A DNA stretch of 64,000 nt from Sciscionella sediminilitoris (GCF_000737195.2 NZ_JALM01000036.1:231069-295068); one strand, 5' to 3'; shown: positions 34,875-44,223, counted from the first letter of the stretch. The notes: generated from the sequence alone by a model not told the origin. Numbers and translations: made by a program.

Positions 34875-36287
34875 TCAGTGGGCGGCGGTCAGCCGGGCGG
34901 GGAGCCGGAAGGACACTGCTGCCACGAGTACGCCTATGGCGCCCGCGCCGAGGAAGACCCAGGTGATGGCGTTCCAGGTAGGCAGCTGGGTGTTCGGAAT
35001 CAACTCGAGGGCCATGATGGTGGCGGCCAATTGGGCACCGACCGCGCTGCCGACGGCACGCAGCACGTAGGCGAGCCCGGTGACGCTGGCGACGCGGTCG
35101 GCGGGAAGCGTGAGCGCGATGATGTTGACGCCCTGGGTGAGCCCGGTGCTGACGGCAACGCCGACCAGTCCGGCACCAACGGCGAGCACGAATGCGTTGG
35201 ACCGGCCGCTGACCATGATCAGACCCGCCACGAGCAGCAGCGCCCCGGAACCGACCATCACCATGCGCGATCCGACAAGCCGTTCCAATCGGCCGGTCAG
35301 CGGGGCGGCGATCGCGCCGAGCACGCCGAGCGGGAACATGATCAGCCCGGTGACGACCGCGGTCGAACCCAGCCCGTACCCGGTTGCTGCCGGTGCGGCC
35401 GCGATCCTCGGGACCGCGATCATCAACACCGCCGAGGACAACCCCGCGGCGAACGCGGTCACATGCACGATCAGCACCGCAGAGCCACCCAGCCGCAGGT
35501 CCACAAGGGGGTCGGCGACCCGTCGCTCGACGAGAACGAACCCGGCCAGTGCGATGATCGCCGCCGCGCCCAGCCCGATTACGGGAGCCGAGGCCCACCC
35601 TGTCGAGGCGACGAACGTGATTCCCATCAGGAGCGCGACCAGGCCGATGCCGAGCAGGGCGGCGCCTGCCCAATCGACCCTGCCGCGCACCGAGGGCGGA
35701 TAGGAGGGCATCACGATGACCGCGAAGACCAGCAGCGGAACCAGCACGATCAAAGCCATCCAGTACAGCCACTGGTACGAGAGAACGGCGAGGATCGGCC
35801 CGGCCAGTAGCACACCGGCCGCGTTGGCGACGGCCATTCCTCCGACGAACAGGCCGTTCGTTCTGCGCAACCGCCCGGGTGGTTCGGTGTCCCGGACGAT
35901 ACCGACGGCCAGTGGCACCAGACCGACCCCGGCGCCTTGCAAGCCCTGTCCGATCGCGAACACCACCACTGACGGGGCCAGCCCCGCTGTCCCGATCCCC
36001 ACGAAGACGATCGCGAGGACGCCGAGGAAGATGCCTCGCCGGTCACGGATGTCGGCAAGCCTGCTGACGACCGGGGTGGCGACCGCCCCGACGAGCGCCA
36101 TCGCCGAGATGATCCATCCGGCCTGCGCCTGCGTGGCGCCGATCCCGTGTTGGATGAGCGGCAGCGCGGGCACGATCATGGCCTCGAGCAAGCCATAGAC
36201 GAGCACGGCACCGACCAGCAGTGTGCTCACCGATCGCGTGCGGCCCTGCGTCGCCGACAGGCCGCTGGCCACCGTTTCATCGTTCAT
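34875..36287 (-). CDS. MFS efflux transporter (DHA2/EmrB type)
   Basis: 470 aa, about fourteen hydrophobic helices, as in the 14-TM DHA2 drug:proton antiporters. The loop after helix 2 reads RLADIRDRRG, and motif C-like glycine spacing is seen in GMAVANAAGVLLAGPI. Its start overlaps the stop of the SRPBCC gene by 11 bp and the DUF885 gene follows after 33 bp, so all three are one operon. Likely exports a hydrophobic compound or peptide; the substrate is unknown. Confidence 0.88.
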   Translation of the reverse strand: MNDETVASGLSATQGRTRSVSTLLVGAVLVYGLLEAMIVPALPLIQHGIGATQAQAGWIISAMALVGAVATPVVSRLADIRDRRGIFLGVLAIVFVGIGTAGLAPSVVVFAIGQGLQGAGVGLVPLAVGIVRDTEPPGRLRRTNGLFVGGMAVANAAGVLLAGPILAVLSYQWLYWMALIVLVPLLVFAVIVMPSYPPSVRGRVDWAGAALLGIGLVALLMGITFVASTGWASAPVIGLGAAAIIALAGFVLVERRVADPLVDLRLGGSAVLIVHVTAFAAGLSSAVLMIAVPRIAAAPAATGYGLGSTAVVTGLIMFPLGVLGAIAAPLTGRLERLVGSRMVMVGSGALLLVAGLIMVSGRSNAFVLAVGAGLVGVAVSTGLTQGVNIIALTLPADRVASVTGLAYVLRAVGSAVGAQLAATIMALELIPNTQLPTWNAITWVFLGAGAIGVLVAAVSFRLPARLTAAH

Positions 36288-36741
36288 CGGGAGCCACCTC
36301 GGCTTCGGCCAGCCGCTTGAGCGTGGCGAGCTCGGCGTCGAAGCGGTGCCGGTTCGCGGCTCGATAGTCGTCTGCGGTCATCACGCCGTCCATTTCGTGC
36401 CGGCTGTAGACGTCGTAGCTCACCAGTGTCGAGCCGACCAGTGGGACGAGCTGCCACGCCGCCCACCCTGGATCCTCCGGTGCGCCGGTCGAGAGCTTCA
36501 CGACTTTGCGGAATGGCGGTTCGAGCACCACCGTCTCGACGGTCAGGCTGTACTCGACGCCGTCGATCACCTCGCGGGCGACCCGGACCTCCCCGACGGC
36601 ATCCGGCTCGCCGGATTCCCGGACCGGTTTCGCGCCCTGTTTCCAGCTGTCCGTGTCGAGGAGGAATGGCCAGATCGCTACCGGTTCCGCGAGAATCTCG
36701 ACGACGTTGTGGGTGACGAGGTCGACGATACGTGAGGACAT
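36277..36741 (-). CDS. SRPBCC-family (START/Bet v1-like) protein
   Basis: 154 aa; alternating beta strands and a long C-terminal helix fit the SRPBCC fold: EILAEPVAIWPFLLDTDSW at the N-terminus, strands such as LTVETVVLEPPFRKVV, then a helix with MTADDYRAANRHRFDAELATLKRL. These proteins bind hydrophobic ligands and may act as cyclases, hydrolases or carriers. It opens the SRPBCC-MFS-DUF885 operon. The 266-bp gap to the divergent prolyl oligopeptidase should hold both promoters. Confidence 0.75.
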   Translation of the reverse strand: MSSRIVDLVTHNVVEILAEPVAIWPFLLDTDSWKQGAKPVRESGEPDAVGEVRVAREVIDGVEYSLTVETVVLEPPFRKVVKLSTGAPEDPGWAAWQLVPLVGSTLVSYDVYSRHEMDGVMTADDYRAANRHRFDAELATLKRLAEAEVAPDER

Positions 36742-37007
36742 GAATACCTCCAGGTAACGGCGAAGCGCGGTGTCGAAGACGTCGAACCTGGTACACAGCT
36801 TGCGGTGTGGCCTCGCCGATGAGAACTGGACAAACGTCGTGCAGTTCGGTGCGGCGATCCGACATCTGGCGCATCCGACGTCTGTCGCGTCCTGTGACAG
36901 CGAGTCGCAACGCTTGTCTACGACCGAGAAGCGTCGACGAATCCTAGGCTGAACGGCACCATTGGCGAGGAGCGCGTTCCTGGCCGCCGAACAGCCGAGG
37001 AGTACGG

Positions 37008-39086
37008 GTGACGACTGAACCGGCGTACGGAAAGACGGGCGAGCAGATCGTGACGATCGGGGCGGTGACGTTCACCGATGAGAACCGCTGGCTACGGGAG
37101 AACACACCCGAGACACTCGCCTGGCAAGAACAGGAGAATGCCGCCACCACGGCCGCGATTCACGGCTGGACGCATTTCGGCGAGATCCGCGACCAACTCG
37201 ATCGGACCATCGCGGACCAGCCGTCGAACGCGGAGATCTGGGGAACCACGACGCCGCGCCGCATGGGCCGGTTCTGGTTCCATCTCGCCGCGGTCGCCGC
37301 CGATGATCCGACGCTGGGCCTGTGGATCTCGGAGGCCGCGGACGGGCCCCGCACGCTCATCGTCGACCCGCGCGACCCCGCGTTCGGCCAGGATGCGCAG
37401 TTGCTCTGGTACGAACCGACTACCGACGGATCACGCGTCGTGTTCGCCGCCTACCCGCTGGGACAGACGATCGGCACGCTGCACGTCGTCAGCACCGAAG
37501 ACGGCAGCGTGTTGCCCATCGAGGCGCCACGACATGTCGCCGCCGGCGCGACCCCCGGATGGCTGCCGGACGGTACCGCTTTCTACACGGCCGACCGGAC
37601 GGATACCGGGGAGTACCGGATGCGCTTCGTCCCGGTGGACCCTGGTGTCCCCGACGAGGCCGACACCGTGTTCCCCCGCACCCAGCTCCCGCACAACACC
37701 TTCACCCTGACCGCGCAGGTGTCCCCGGACGGCGCTCACGTCATCGCCCTCGCCGGACAGCACGAGCAGATCGCCTGCCGCATCCTGGACCGCACCACCG
37801 GCCAGTGGCGCCCTTTCCTCCCCGCGGACTACCCGGGTGAGTGCCACGGTGTGTGGTACGACGACGACACCTACGTCGCGGTGGTCACCGCCAATGCGCC
37901 ACGCGGCAGAGTGGTCGCGATCCCCGTCGCCACTTCCACCCAGGAACACACCTGGCGCGAACTGGTACCGGAGTCCGAAGCGGTCCTGCGGTGCGTCCGC
38001 AAGCTCGGCGAGGACCTGGTCGTCTGCGAGATACGGGACATCGCGGTCGAGTTCCGGGTGGTCGCCGCAACCGGCAAGGCAAAGGCGTCTATCCCGCTGC
38101 CCGGTTCCGGTTCCTCGCCCACCGCGATGGCCGCCCGCCGCTTCGAGCGCTCCACCGAGCTGACGTTCACCCACGAGACCTTCCGACAGGCATCCGTGGA
38201 CTATCGCTATCTGCCCGAGACGAACGAGATCGTCGCACTGAGCGAGACCAGCAAGGCATTTCCGGACCTGACCGTCGAGCGCGCATTCGCCACCAGCCGG
38301 GATGGCACCCGGATACCGTACTTTCTCGCCCACCGGGCCGGTCTCGATCGCACCAAGCCACTGCCGACCTTCATCGAAGCCTACGGAGGTTTCAACCAGG
38401 CGCTGATGCCCCACTATCTCGGAAATGTCGGACCGTTCCTCGCGGCAGGCGGCGTGTACGTGCAGGCGAACCTTCGCGGTGGTGCCGAATACGGCAGGCA
38501 GTGGTACGAAGCCGGACGACTGGCCAACAAGCAGAACACCTTCGACGACCTGTTCGCCGTCGCCGGCGAACTGATCGCGACCGGCGTCAGCAAACCAGGA
38601 CAGCTGGCCTTCTACGGCAAGAGCAACGGCGGCATGCTCGCCGGTGTCGCGCTCGTCCGGCGCCCGGATCTCTGGGGCGCGGTGGTCGCCGATGTCCCGC
38701 TGCTGGACATGCTGGAGTTCCAGAGCCCCGACAACCCGGCGGCCACGGAGGCGCGCGGGGCTTTCCTGGAGGACTACGGAGACGTCACCGACCCCGAGGA
38801 CTCCCATCGCCTCGCCGCCTTCTCCCCGTACCACAACGTTCGCATCGGTATTCGGCACCCAGCAGTGCTGCAGATTTTCGGGGAGCACGACTTCGCCTGC
38901 GAGCCATTCCACGGCCGCGTCTTCACTGCTCGGCTGCGCGCGGCCAGCGCCGCCAACAAGCCACTGCTACGGGTCAGGAAGGACTACGGACATCTGCCGG
39001 CGACGCGAGCGCAGGCCATCGAACACCACGCGGAGATACTCGCCTTCGTCATGGACCACCTCGGCATGAGACCGGCTGCCGCCTAG
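37008..39086 (+). CDS. Prolyl oligopeptidase-family serine peptidase (S9A)
   Basis: 692 aa, the normal length. An N-terminal beta-propeller of about 400 residues is followed by the alpha/beta hydrolase domain: IEAYGGF, VQANLRGGAEYG, and the triad Ser539 (GKSNGG), Asp628 (GEHDF) and His662 (DYGHLP). It has no signal peptide, so it acts in the cytoplasm on short proline-containing peptides. The GTG start at 37008 gives a typical N-terminus; the ribosome site is weak. It is divergent from the SRPBCC-MFS-DUF885 operon, so two peptidases and one exporter share one control region. Confidence 0.92.
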   Translation: MTTEPAYGKTGEQIVTIGAVTFTDENRWLRENTPETLAWQEQENAATTAAIHGWTHFGEIRDQLDRTIADQPSNAEIWGTTTPRRMGRFWFHLAAVAADDPTLGLWISEAADGPRTLIVDPRDPAFGQDAQLLWYEPTTDGSRVVFAAYPLGQTIGTLHVVSTEDGSVLPIEAPRHVAAGATPGWLPDGTAFYTADRTDTGEYRMRFVPVDPGVPDEADTVFPRTQLPHNTFTLTAQVSPDGAHVIALAGQHEQIACRILDRTTGQWRPFLPADYPGECHGVWYDDDTYVAVVTANAPRGRVVAIPVATSTQEHTWRELVPESEAVLRCVRKLGEDLVVCEIRDIAVEFRVVAATGKAKASIPLPGSGSSPTAMAARRFERSTELTFTHETFRQASVDYRYLPETNEIVALSETSKAFPDLTVERAFATSRDGTRIPYFLAHRAGLDRTKPLPTFIEAYGGFNQALMPHYLGNVGPFLAAGGVYVQANLRGGAEYGRQWYEAGRLANKQNTFDDLFAVAGELIATGVSKPGQLAFYGKSNGGMLAGVALVRRPDLWGAVVADVPLLDMLEFQSPDNPAATEARGAFLEDYGDVTDPEDSHRLAAFSPYHNVRIGIRHPAVLQIFGEHDFACEPFHGRVFTARLRAASAANKPLLRVRKDYGHLPATRAQAIEHHAEILAFVMDHLGMRPAAA

Positions 39087-39152
39087 CGATTCTCTCAAGC
39101 GCACGGGTCCGTGACGGGTTCGGTTCTGGCTCGGTTCCGGTGGCGGGATTGG

Positions 39153-39601
39153 TTATCCGAGGAGAATCCGGTTGCCTAGGATCCGGTATCCGGCATACCC
39201 GCACCTTTGCCTTTTGATCAGTTCAATTTTCGTGGTTGATTCCTTCGACGGGCCCGCGCAGGAACGGTGCCAGCTCAGCGATCCCGTCGGGCAGCGGAAA
39301 CCTGTTCCCGAAACGTACGCCGGCAAACCGTCGTCGGGCGCAAGAGGCGACGGGCCTGCACCCGGACGGTGACCGGCTGCCCGTCGAGCGGCAGATCGGT
39401 CACGCAACGCCAGTGATGGCCATGCATACGCCCGGAATCGGCCCCACAGCCAGGACACGCAACCGGAGCATCCACCGTCCGAGCCCACACCACGATCCTG
39501 CCGCCCTCGTCGCACACCGAGTGAGACGCCATGCCGAGGACATAGCCCAGCATCGATGGCGGATATGACTTGTTCTGCTGCTGCCTCGACCGCAGTCCCA
39601 T
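39153..39601 (-). pseudogene. Decayed ISL3-family transposase
   Basis: Two pieces of an ISL3 (IS204/IS1096-like) transposase lie close together in different frames. The N-terminal piece (39275-39601) has the zinc-finger CPGCGADSGRMHGHHWRC and the following strand LPLDGQPVTVRVQARR. The C-terminal piece ends at 39153 with IELIKRQRCGYAGYRILGNR, the typical end of these proteins. The ~250 codons between, including the DDE residues, are missing. The element cannot transpose. The gap to 39838 has no other gene; a short inverted end may remain near 39735 but was not proved. Confidence 0.75.
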
Positions 39602-39838
39602 GAGCTGTCGCTGCGGTTCGTACGCACGGCAGGTGAACAGAGTGTGGTGCCACGGCCATCACCATGCCGGCCGTATGCGATAGGGGAACTGCCGTCCCCG
39701 AGTCTCTTGATCACCAGGCTCGTGCTGATCAGCGTCGGCTCTGTCCCGATAACCCTGACGCTCCCTGGATTACTCCGTTGAGGCGATTCCTGGTGCTGTC
39801 CCTGGGAGATCGTGGCGTACTGCGGTATTATAGATGTC

Positions 39839-40936
39839 ATGAACGCTGGGGAGTGTTCGGCGATGTTGTCGAATCGGGAGTTGCTTGATCGGCTCAGCGA
39901 GCAGGCCGTGGTGGTGCGGTGCGCGGAGGCGGAGATGCTGGAACTTGTTGCGCTGCTTGACGAACGCGGTGCTGCGGTGGAGTTCGGGTATCGGGGTTCG
40001 CCTGCGCGGATGGTCGAGGATGTGGCACGGGTTGGTTTGGCCGAGGCGCGGCGGATCGCGGAGCGTGCGCGGGCATTGTTTGGTTCGCTGGGGATCAGCG
40101 GTGAACCGTTGCCGCCGGATCTGCCGAATACCGCGGAAGCGTATGTGCGTGGTGAGGTTGGTGCCGAGCATGTGGATCGGATCCGCAAGTTCGCTGCCGA
40201 ACTGCCCGCGGATGTGTTGACCGGAGAATCCTGGCCGATCGCGGAGAACTGTTTGGCCACGGTGGCCAGTGAAACCGGGCCGCGTGGGTTGAGTCGTCCG
40301 ATTAGGGAGCTGCATGCCCGTCTGGATCCGGATGGGCAGGTGCCGGATGATCGCGAGCCGGTGCGGCCGTGCCGGGAGATCTGGTTGCGGCAGCGTCATG
40401 ATGATTGGCGTATCGAAGGGCACCTGGATCAGGAAACGGGGTTGAAACTACGCGGTGTGAACGGGATGCCGATGCGTTCGCCGAGATCGTTCAACTGGCA
40501 GCGAATCCGGAGAATCTTCCCGAAAACGGGGGCGAACCGTTCACCATCATGGTCACCATGACCGAACAGAGCCTGCGCGACGGTATCGGCCAGGCCACCA
40601 CCATGGACGGCACCACCATCCCGGCCCAGCAGCTCAGGCGCATCGCTTGCGACGCGGGAATCATCCCCACCGTGCTCGGATCAGAGGGTGAAGTGCTCGA
40701 CATGGGTTGTCGGGATCGCACCGCACCACCCAAACTCCGCCGAAGACTGCGACAAACCACCCGTCCTAACGCAGGCCCATCACATTCAGCATCACGCCAA
40801 CGGCGGACTCACCGTCGAAGACAACATGGTGCTGCTCTGCGCCCACCACCACACCCTGATCCACCACACCGAATGGCAAGTCCGCATCCAGCACGGCAAA
40901 CCCGCATTCAACCCACCCGAATACCGGGTCGCGTGA
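39839..40936 (+). pseudogene. DUF222/13E12-type HNH endonuclease gene broken by frameshifts
   Basis: The first frame (39839-40561) carries the DUF222 domain to about residue 205 (LDQETGLKLRG). It then shifts at about 40445 to a frame reading ERDADAFAEIVQLAAN and IMVTMTEQSLRDGIGQ up to about 40705. A second shift leads to QAHHIQHHANGGL...NMVLLCAHHHTLIHH, the HNH nuclease core, ending at 40936. Part of the zinc-binding GCxxPGC segment before the core is deleted. The intact family is a multicopy actinobacterial gene of unclear function, often within or beside mobile DNA. A second, shorter remnant is at 17694-18011. Confidence 0.85.
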
Positions 40937-40950
40937 CCTATCCTCGGGGT

Positions 40951-41754
40951 GTGACCGACAGCGGGAACCGGGTGCGGCACCGGTACGGGCCGGATGGGGT
41001 GCGGTTGGTGACCGCATCCTTCCGGACGCACCGGTTTCAGCCGCATGCGCATCCGGAGTACGCCGTCGCCGCGGTGGTGCGCGGGGTGGAAGCGGTGCGC
41101 TATCGCGGTGCCACCCACCATGCGCCCGCGGGCAGTCTGCTGTTGCTGGACGCCGCGGAACTGCACACCGGTGGCCCCGCGGATGCGGCGGGCTGGGACT
41201 ACCGGGTCTGCTACCTCGCGCCGGAACTGCTGGCCGAGCTCGGCGGCGAGCGGCCGATGTTCCCGGACCCGGTCCCGCACGATCCGGAACTGGCCGCGCT
41301 GCTGGCCACCGTGCACCGGCGCGCACCGGGCACCGCAACAGCGGAGCAGCTGTACACCGTGGTGTCGGCCATCCTCGCCCGGCACGCGCGGCGCTGGTCC
41401 CCACCGGTCGCGCCACCGGCCGTGGTGGACGACGTGATCCGCCACCTGCACGCGGATCTGCGGCGCACCCCCTCGCTCGACGAACTGGCCGCGGTCACCG
41501 GGCTGGAGCGGTTCCGGTTGCTGCGGGCGTTCCGCAGGGAAACCGGGGTGACCCCGCACGGCTATCTGCTGCAACTGCGCCTGCAACGGGCCCAGCAGGT
41601 GCTTTCCGCCGGGCAGCCGGTGGCCAGGGCCGCGGTGGAGAGCGGGTTCTACGACCAGGCGCACCTGCATCGGCATTTCCGCCGGACCTTCGGGGCCACA
41701 CCGGGCACGTTCGCCCGCAAGCACGTACAAGACCGGCGGCGCCGCGCGCCATAA
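40951..41754 (+). CDS. AraC-family regulator
   Basis: 267 aa from the GTG at 40951; the longer open frame upstream belongs to the HNH pseudogene. An N-terminal cupin-like sensing domain (FRTHRFQPHAHPEYAVA, then APAGSLLLLDAAELH) is followed by the double helix-turn-helix at ~175-265 (PSLDELAAVTGLERFRLLRAF, then FYDQAHLHRHFRRTFGATPG). It stands 10 bp before an isochorismatase-like hydrolase on the same strand and may regulate it. Confidence 0.88.
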   Translation: MTDSGNRVRHRYGPDGVRLVTASFRTHRFQPHAHPEYAVAAVVRGVEAVRYRGATHHAPAGSLLLLDAAELHTGGPADAAGWDYRVCYLAPELLAELGGERPMFPDPVPHDPELAALLATVHRRAPGTATAEQLYTVVSAILARHARRWSPPVAPPAVVDDVIRHLHADLRRTPSLDELAAVTGLERFRLLRAFRRETGVTPHGYLLQLRLQRAQQVLSAGQPVARAAVESGFYDQAHLHRHFRRTFGATPGTFARKHVQDRRRRAP

Positions 41755-41764
41755 CCTGCCGGGC

Positions 41765-42376
41765 ATGCACGAGGACATCGCACCGAACTGGTCCAGCAGC
41801 GCGCTGCTCACCATCGATATGCAACGAGAATTCTGCACCGGGGCCCACGCGGTGCCCGGTACCGCCGACATCCTGGGAACGGTGCGCGAACTGGTCGCCG
41901 CCTACCGCGCGGCCGGGCTGCCGATCGTGCACGTGATCCGGCTGTACCTGCCGGACGGCAGCAATGCCGAGCGCTGCCGCCGCGCGCAGCTGCGCGCCGG
42001 GGAGCAACTTGTCACCCCGCACTCGCCCGGTTCGCAACCCGCGACGGTGGATGCCATCCTCGAACCGGAACTGCTGCTCGGCGGGGAACCCCAGCGGCTC
42101 GGCCCACGGGAATGGCTGCTGTACAAACCCCGGTGGAGCGCCTTCCACGGCACCGCCCTGCTCGACCAGCTCACCGCGCTCGGGATCGACACGGTGACCG
42201 TCGCCGGATGCAATTACCCGAACTGTCCCCGGGCCACGCTGATCGACGCAACCGAACGGGATCTGCGCACGGTCGCGGTCAGCGATGGGCTTTCCCGCTG
42301 GCTGGCCGGAGACCTGGACGGGATCGGGGTGGTGAGCCTGCGCGCGGCGGACATCCTGGCCGGAATCGCGGGGTAG
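41765..42376 (+). CDS. Isochorismatase-family cysteine hydrolase
   Basis: 203 aa. The catalytic triad of the family is visible: Asp18 (TIDMQREF), Lys121 (LYKPRWSAF) and Cys154 in AGCNYPNCPRAT. Members hydrolyse amides such as nicotinamide, N-carbamoyl compounds or isochorismate. The residues that fix the substrate are not diagnostic here. It follows an AraC regulator after 10 bp and probably depends on it. Confidence 0.88.
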   Translation: MHEDIAPNWSSSALLTIDMQREFCTGAHAVPGTADILGTVRELVAAYRAAGLPIVHVIRLYLPDGSNAERCRRAQLRAGEQLVTPHSPGSQPATVDAILEPELLLGGEPQRLGPREWLLYKPRWSAFHGTALLDQLTALGIDTVTVAGCNYPNCPRATLIDATERDLRTVAVSDGLSRWLAGDLDGIGVVSLRAADILAGIAG

Positions 42377-42379
42377 TCT

Positions 42380-42410
42380 CGGCCTTGACCTTGACCCTGG
42401 GGACGGGCAC
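42380..42410 (+). promoter_or_regulatory. Possible MerR-type promoter
   Basis: CCTTGACCTTGACCCTGGGG contains two overlapping TTGACC -35 candidates and the CTTGACCTTGACC sequence often seen in actinobacterial MerR promoters. It lies ~50 bp before the MerR-family gene and probably mediates autoregulation. Confidence 0.4.
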
Positions 42411-42457
42411 ACAGTGGCGTGTACCAGGCAATCCCGCCTGGGACGAGGGAGGAGAGC

Positions 42458-43273
42458 ATGGAGCTGCTGACGATCGGCGCATTCGCCAAGCTGGCCCATC
42501 TTTCGCCGAAGGCGCTGCGGATCTACGACGAGCTGGCGTTGCTTCCGCCCGCCCGCGTGGACCCGGAGACGGGCTACCGGTGGTATTCCACGGCACAGCT
42601 GGACACGGCGCGCCAGGTCGGGCTGCTGCGCCAGGTGGACATGCCACTGGCCAGAATCCGCGAACTGCTCAGCATGGCACCGGAATCCGCGGCGCGGGCG
42701 CTGGAGGAATTCTGGCGCGAGCAAGAGCGGACCATGGCGGCCAAGCGGGCCGTTGTCGACTTCCTCGTCGATCGATTCGACGGAAAGAGTCCCGAAATGT
42801 ACGAAGTACTCAGCCGCGAACTGCCCGCGCGCACCCTGTTCACCAGTATCGAACAACTGACCTCGGACCAGATCGGGGAATTCCTCGGGCCACTGCTGGC
42901 CAGGTTCTCCGGTCCCGATGTGCCGCATCCGGAGGGCGCCGCGGGCCGCCCGTTTCTGCGCTATCACGGGGAAATCGGGCCGCAGAGCGAGGCGCCCGTC
43001 GAGTTCTGCGGCCCGGTCACCGAGGACGGGGCCGGGGAAATCGCGCAGCGGTTCCCCGAGATGAACCGCACCACCGAACCCGCGGCACGGGAAATCTATG
43101 TGCGGGTGCCGAAATCGGATATGCGCGGAACCCTCGGATTCGAGTCCCTGCACCAGTGGCTCGTGGACAACGGCGCGGAATCCGACTGGGCCCCGCGGCA
43201 GACCTTCCTGTGTGACCCGCAAACGGTAGGGGAGGCCGACCCGGTCTACGAACTGGCGGTCACCCTGCGCTGA
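42458..43273 (+). CDS. MerR-family regulator with GyrI-like effector domain
   Basis: 271 aa from the ATG at 42458 with GGGAGGAGAG upstream. MerR DNA-binding domain at residues 1-70 (LTIGAFAKLAHLSPKALRIYDELALLPP), a coiled linker with ARALEEFWREQERTM, then a C-terminal domain of BmrR/GyrI type that would bind bulky hydrophobic or cationic compounds. No efflux pump is adjacent in the same direction; the convergent CDF exporter ends 12 bp away but has its own regulator. Confidence 0.88.
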   Translation: MELLTIGAFAKLAHLSPKALRIYDELALLPPARVDPETGYRWYSTAQLDTARQVGLLRQVDMPLARIRELLSMAPESAARALEEFWREQERTMAAKRAVVDFLVDRFDGKSPEMYEVLSRELPARTLFTSIEQLTSDQIGEFLGPLLARFSGPDVPHPEGAAGRPFLRYHGEIGPQSEAPVEFCGPVTEDGAGEIAQRFPEMNRTTEPAAREIYVRVPKSDMRGTLGFESLHQWLVDNGAESDWAPRQTFLCDPQTVGEADPVYELAVTLR

Positions 43274-43285
43274 GCGATGGCGGGG

Positions 43286-43903
43286 TCAGCAGCAATGCCG
43301 GCCCCGCCACGCCTCGCGGCCCTCGCGCACCGCGAGCACGGCGATCACCAGGCCCACCGCCGGATCCGCCCACCACCAACCGAGCAGCGCGTTCAGCAGC
43401 AGCCCGGCGAGCAGCACCACGGAAAGATAGGTGCACAGCAGGGTTTGTTTGGAGTCCGCGACCGCGCTGTGCGAGCCGAGTTCGCGGCCCGCGCGGCGCT
43501 GCGCGTAGGAAAGCGCGGGCATCACGGCAATCGAGACCGCGGCGAGCGCGATCCCGGTCAGGGATTCCCCGGCATGCCCGGAACCAGTGAGGGCACGAAC
43601 CGAATCGACGGTGATGTACGCGGCAAGGGCGAAAAACGAGACGGCGATGACCTTCAGCGCGGTGCGCTCCCGCGCCTGGGGATCACGCCCGGAGAACTGC
43701 CAGGCGACGGCTGCCGCGGAGGCCACCTCGATCACCGAGTCGAGGCCGAATCCGAGCAGCGCGGTGGAATCCGCACCGGCCCCGGCCGAGATCGCGATGA
43801 CCGCCTCGAGGATGTTGTAGGTGATCGTCGCGGCGACCAGCCACCGCACCCGCCGGGCCAGCTGCGTTCGCCGGGCCGCGCAGCACGGCACGGCCTCGGT
43901 CAT
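43286..43903 (-). CDS. Cation diffusion facilitator-type metal exporter
   Basis: 205 aa with six hydrophobic helices, CDF-like: VAATITYNILEAVIAI, then LLGFGLDSVIEV with Asp in the membrane site, HSAVADSKQTLLCTYL, and WWWADPAVGLVIAV. It lacks the long C-terminal cytoplasmic domain, so it is a short CDF. The N-terminus (CCAARR) and C-terminus (HCC) carry cysteine pairs that could bind soft metals. It overlaps the CmtR-type sensor gene upstream, so Cd(II), Pb(II) or Zn(II) export is likely. Confidence 0.88.
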   Translation of the reverse strand: MTEAVPCCAARRTQLARRVRWLVAATITYNILEAVIAISAGAGADSTALLGFGLDSVIEVASAAAVAWQFSGRDPQARERTALKVIAVSFFALAAYITVDSVRALTGSGHAGESLTGIALAAVSIAVMPALSYAQRRAGRELGSHSAVADSKQTLLCTYLSVVLLAGLLLNALLGWWWADPAVGLVIAVLAVREGREAWRGRHCC

Positions 43904-44223
43904 CGAGACTCGTCCAGGCAGGGCTGTTCGGGGTCCACGGCGAGCACCATCTGCGCGAGCTCACCGAGCGCGCGGCTCAGGTGCGCATCGGCGAGCGCGT
44001 ACCGCACCTGGCGGCCCTCATAGGTGGCGAGCACCAGCCCGCAACCGCGCAGGCAGGCGAGGTGGTTCGACACGTTCGACCTGGTCAGGCCGAGCTGTTC
44101 GGCGAGCTGGCCCGGATAGTTCACCCCGTCGAGCAGGGCCACCAGGATCCGGCAGCGAGTCGGGTCGGCAAGGGCGCGACCGAGCCGGGCCAGCGCCGCC
44201 CCACGGGTCTCACAGGTCAGCAT
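43900..44223 (-). CDS. cmtR: CmtR-type ArsR/SmtB metal sensor (Cd/Pb)
   Basis: 107 aa. Very close by recall to the mycobacterial Cd(II)/Pb(II) sensor CmtR, and the three known ligands are all in place: Cys57 and Cys61 in the recognition-helix region (LACLRGCGL) and Cys102 near the C-terminus (EQPCLDES). The N-terminus MLTCETRGAALARLGRALADP is also typical. Metal binding would release DNA and induce the operon. It is translationally coupled to the CDF exporter (ATGA overlap). In Mycobacterium the partner is a P-type ATPase, so the pairing with a CDF is different. Confidence 0.92.
   Translation of the reverse strand: MLTCETRGAALARLGRALADPTRCRILVALLDGVNYPGQLAEQLGLTRSNVSNHLACLRGCGLVLATYEGRQVRYALADAHLSRALGELAQMVLAVDPEQPCLDESR

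Noticed and set aside
40405..40950. A long N-terminal extension of the AraC regulator.
   Set aside because: It consists of frames of the DUF222-HNH pseudogene; the AraC cupin domain begins right after the GTG at 40951.
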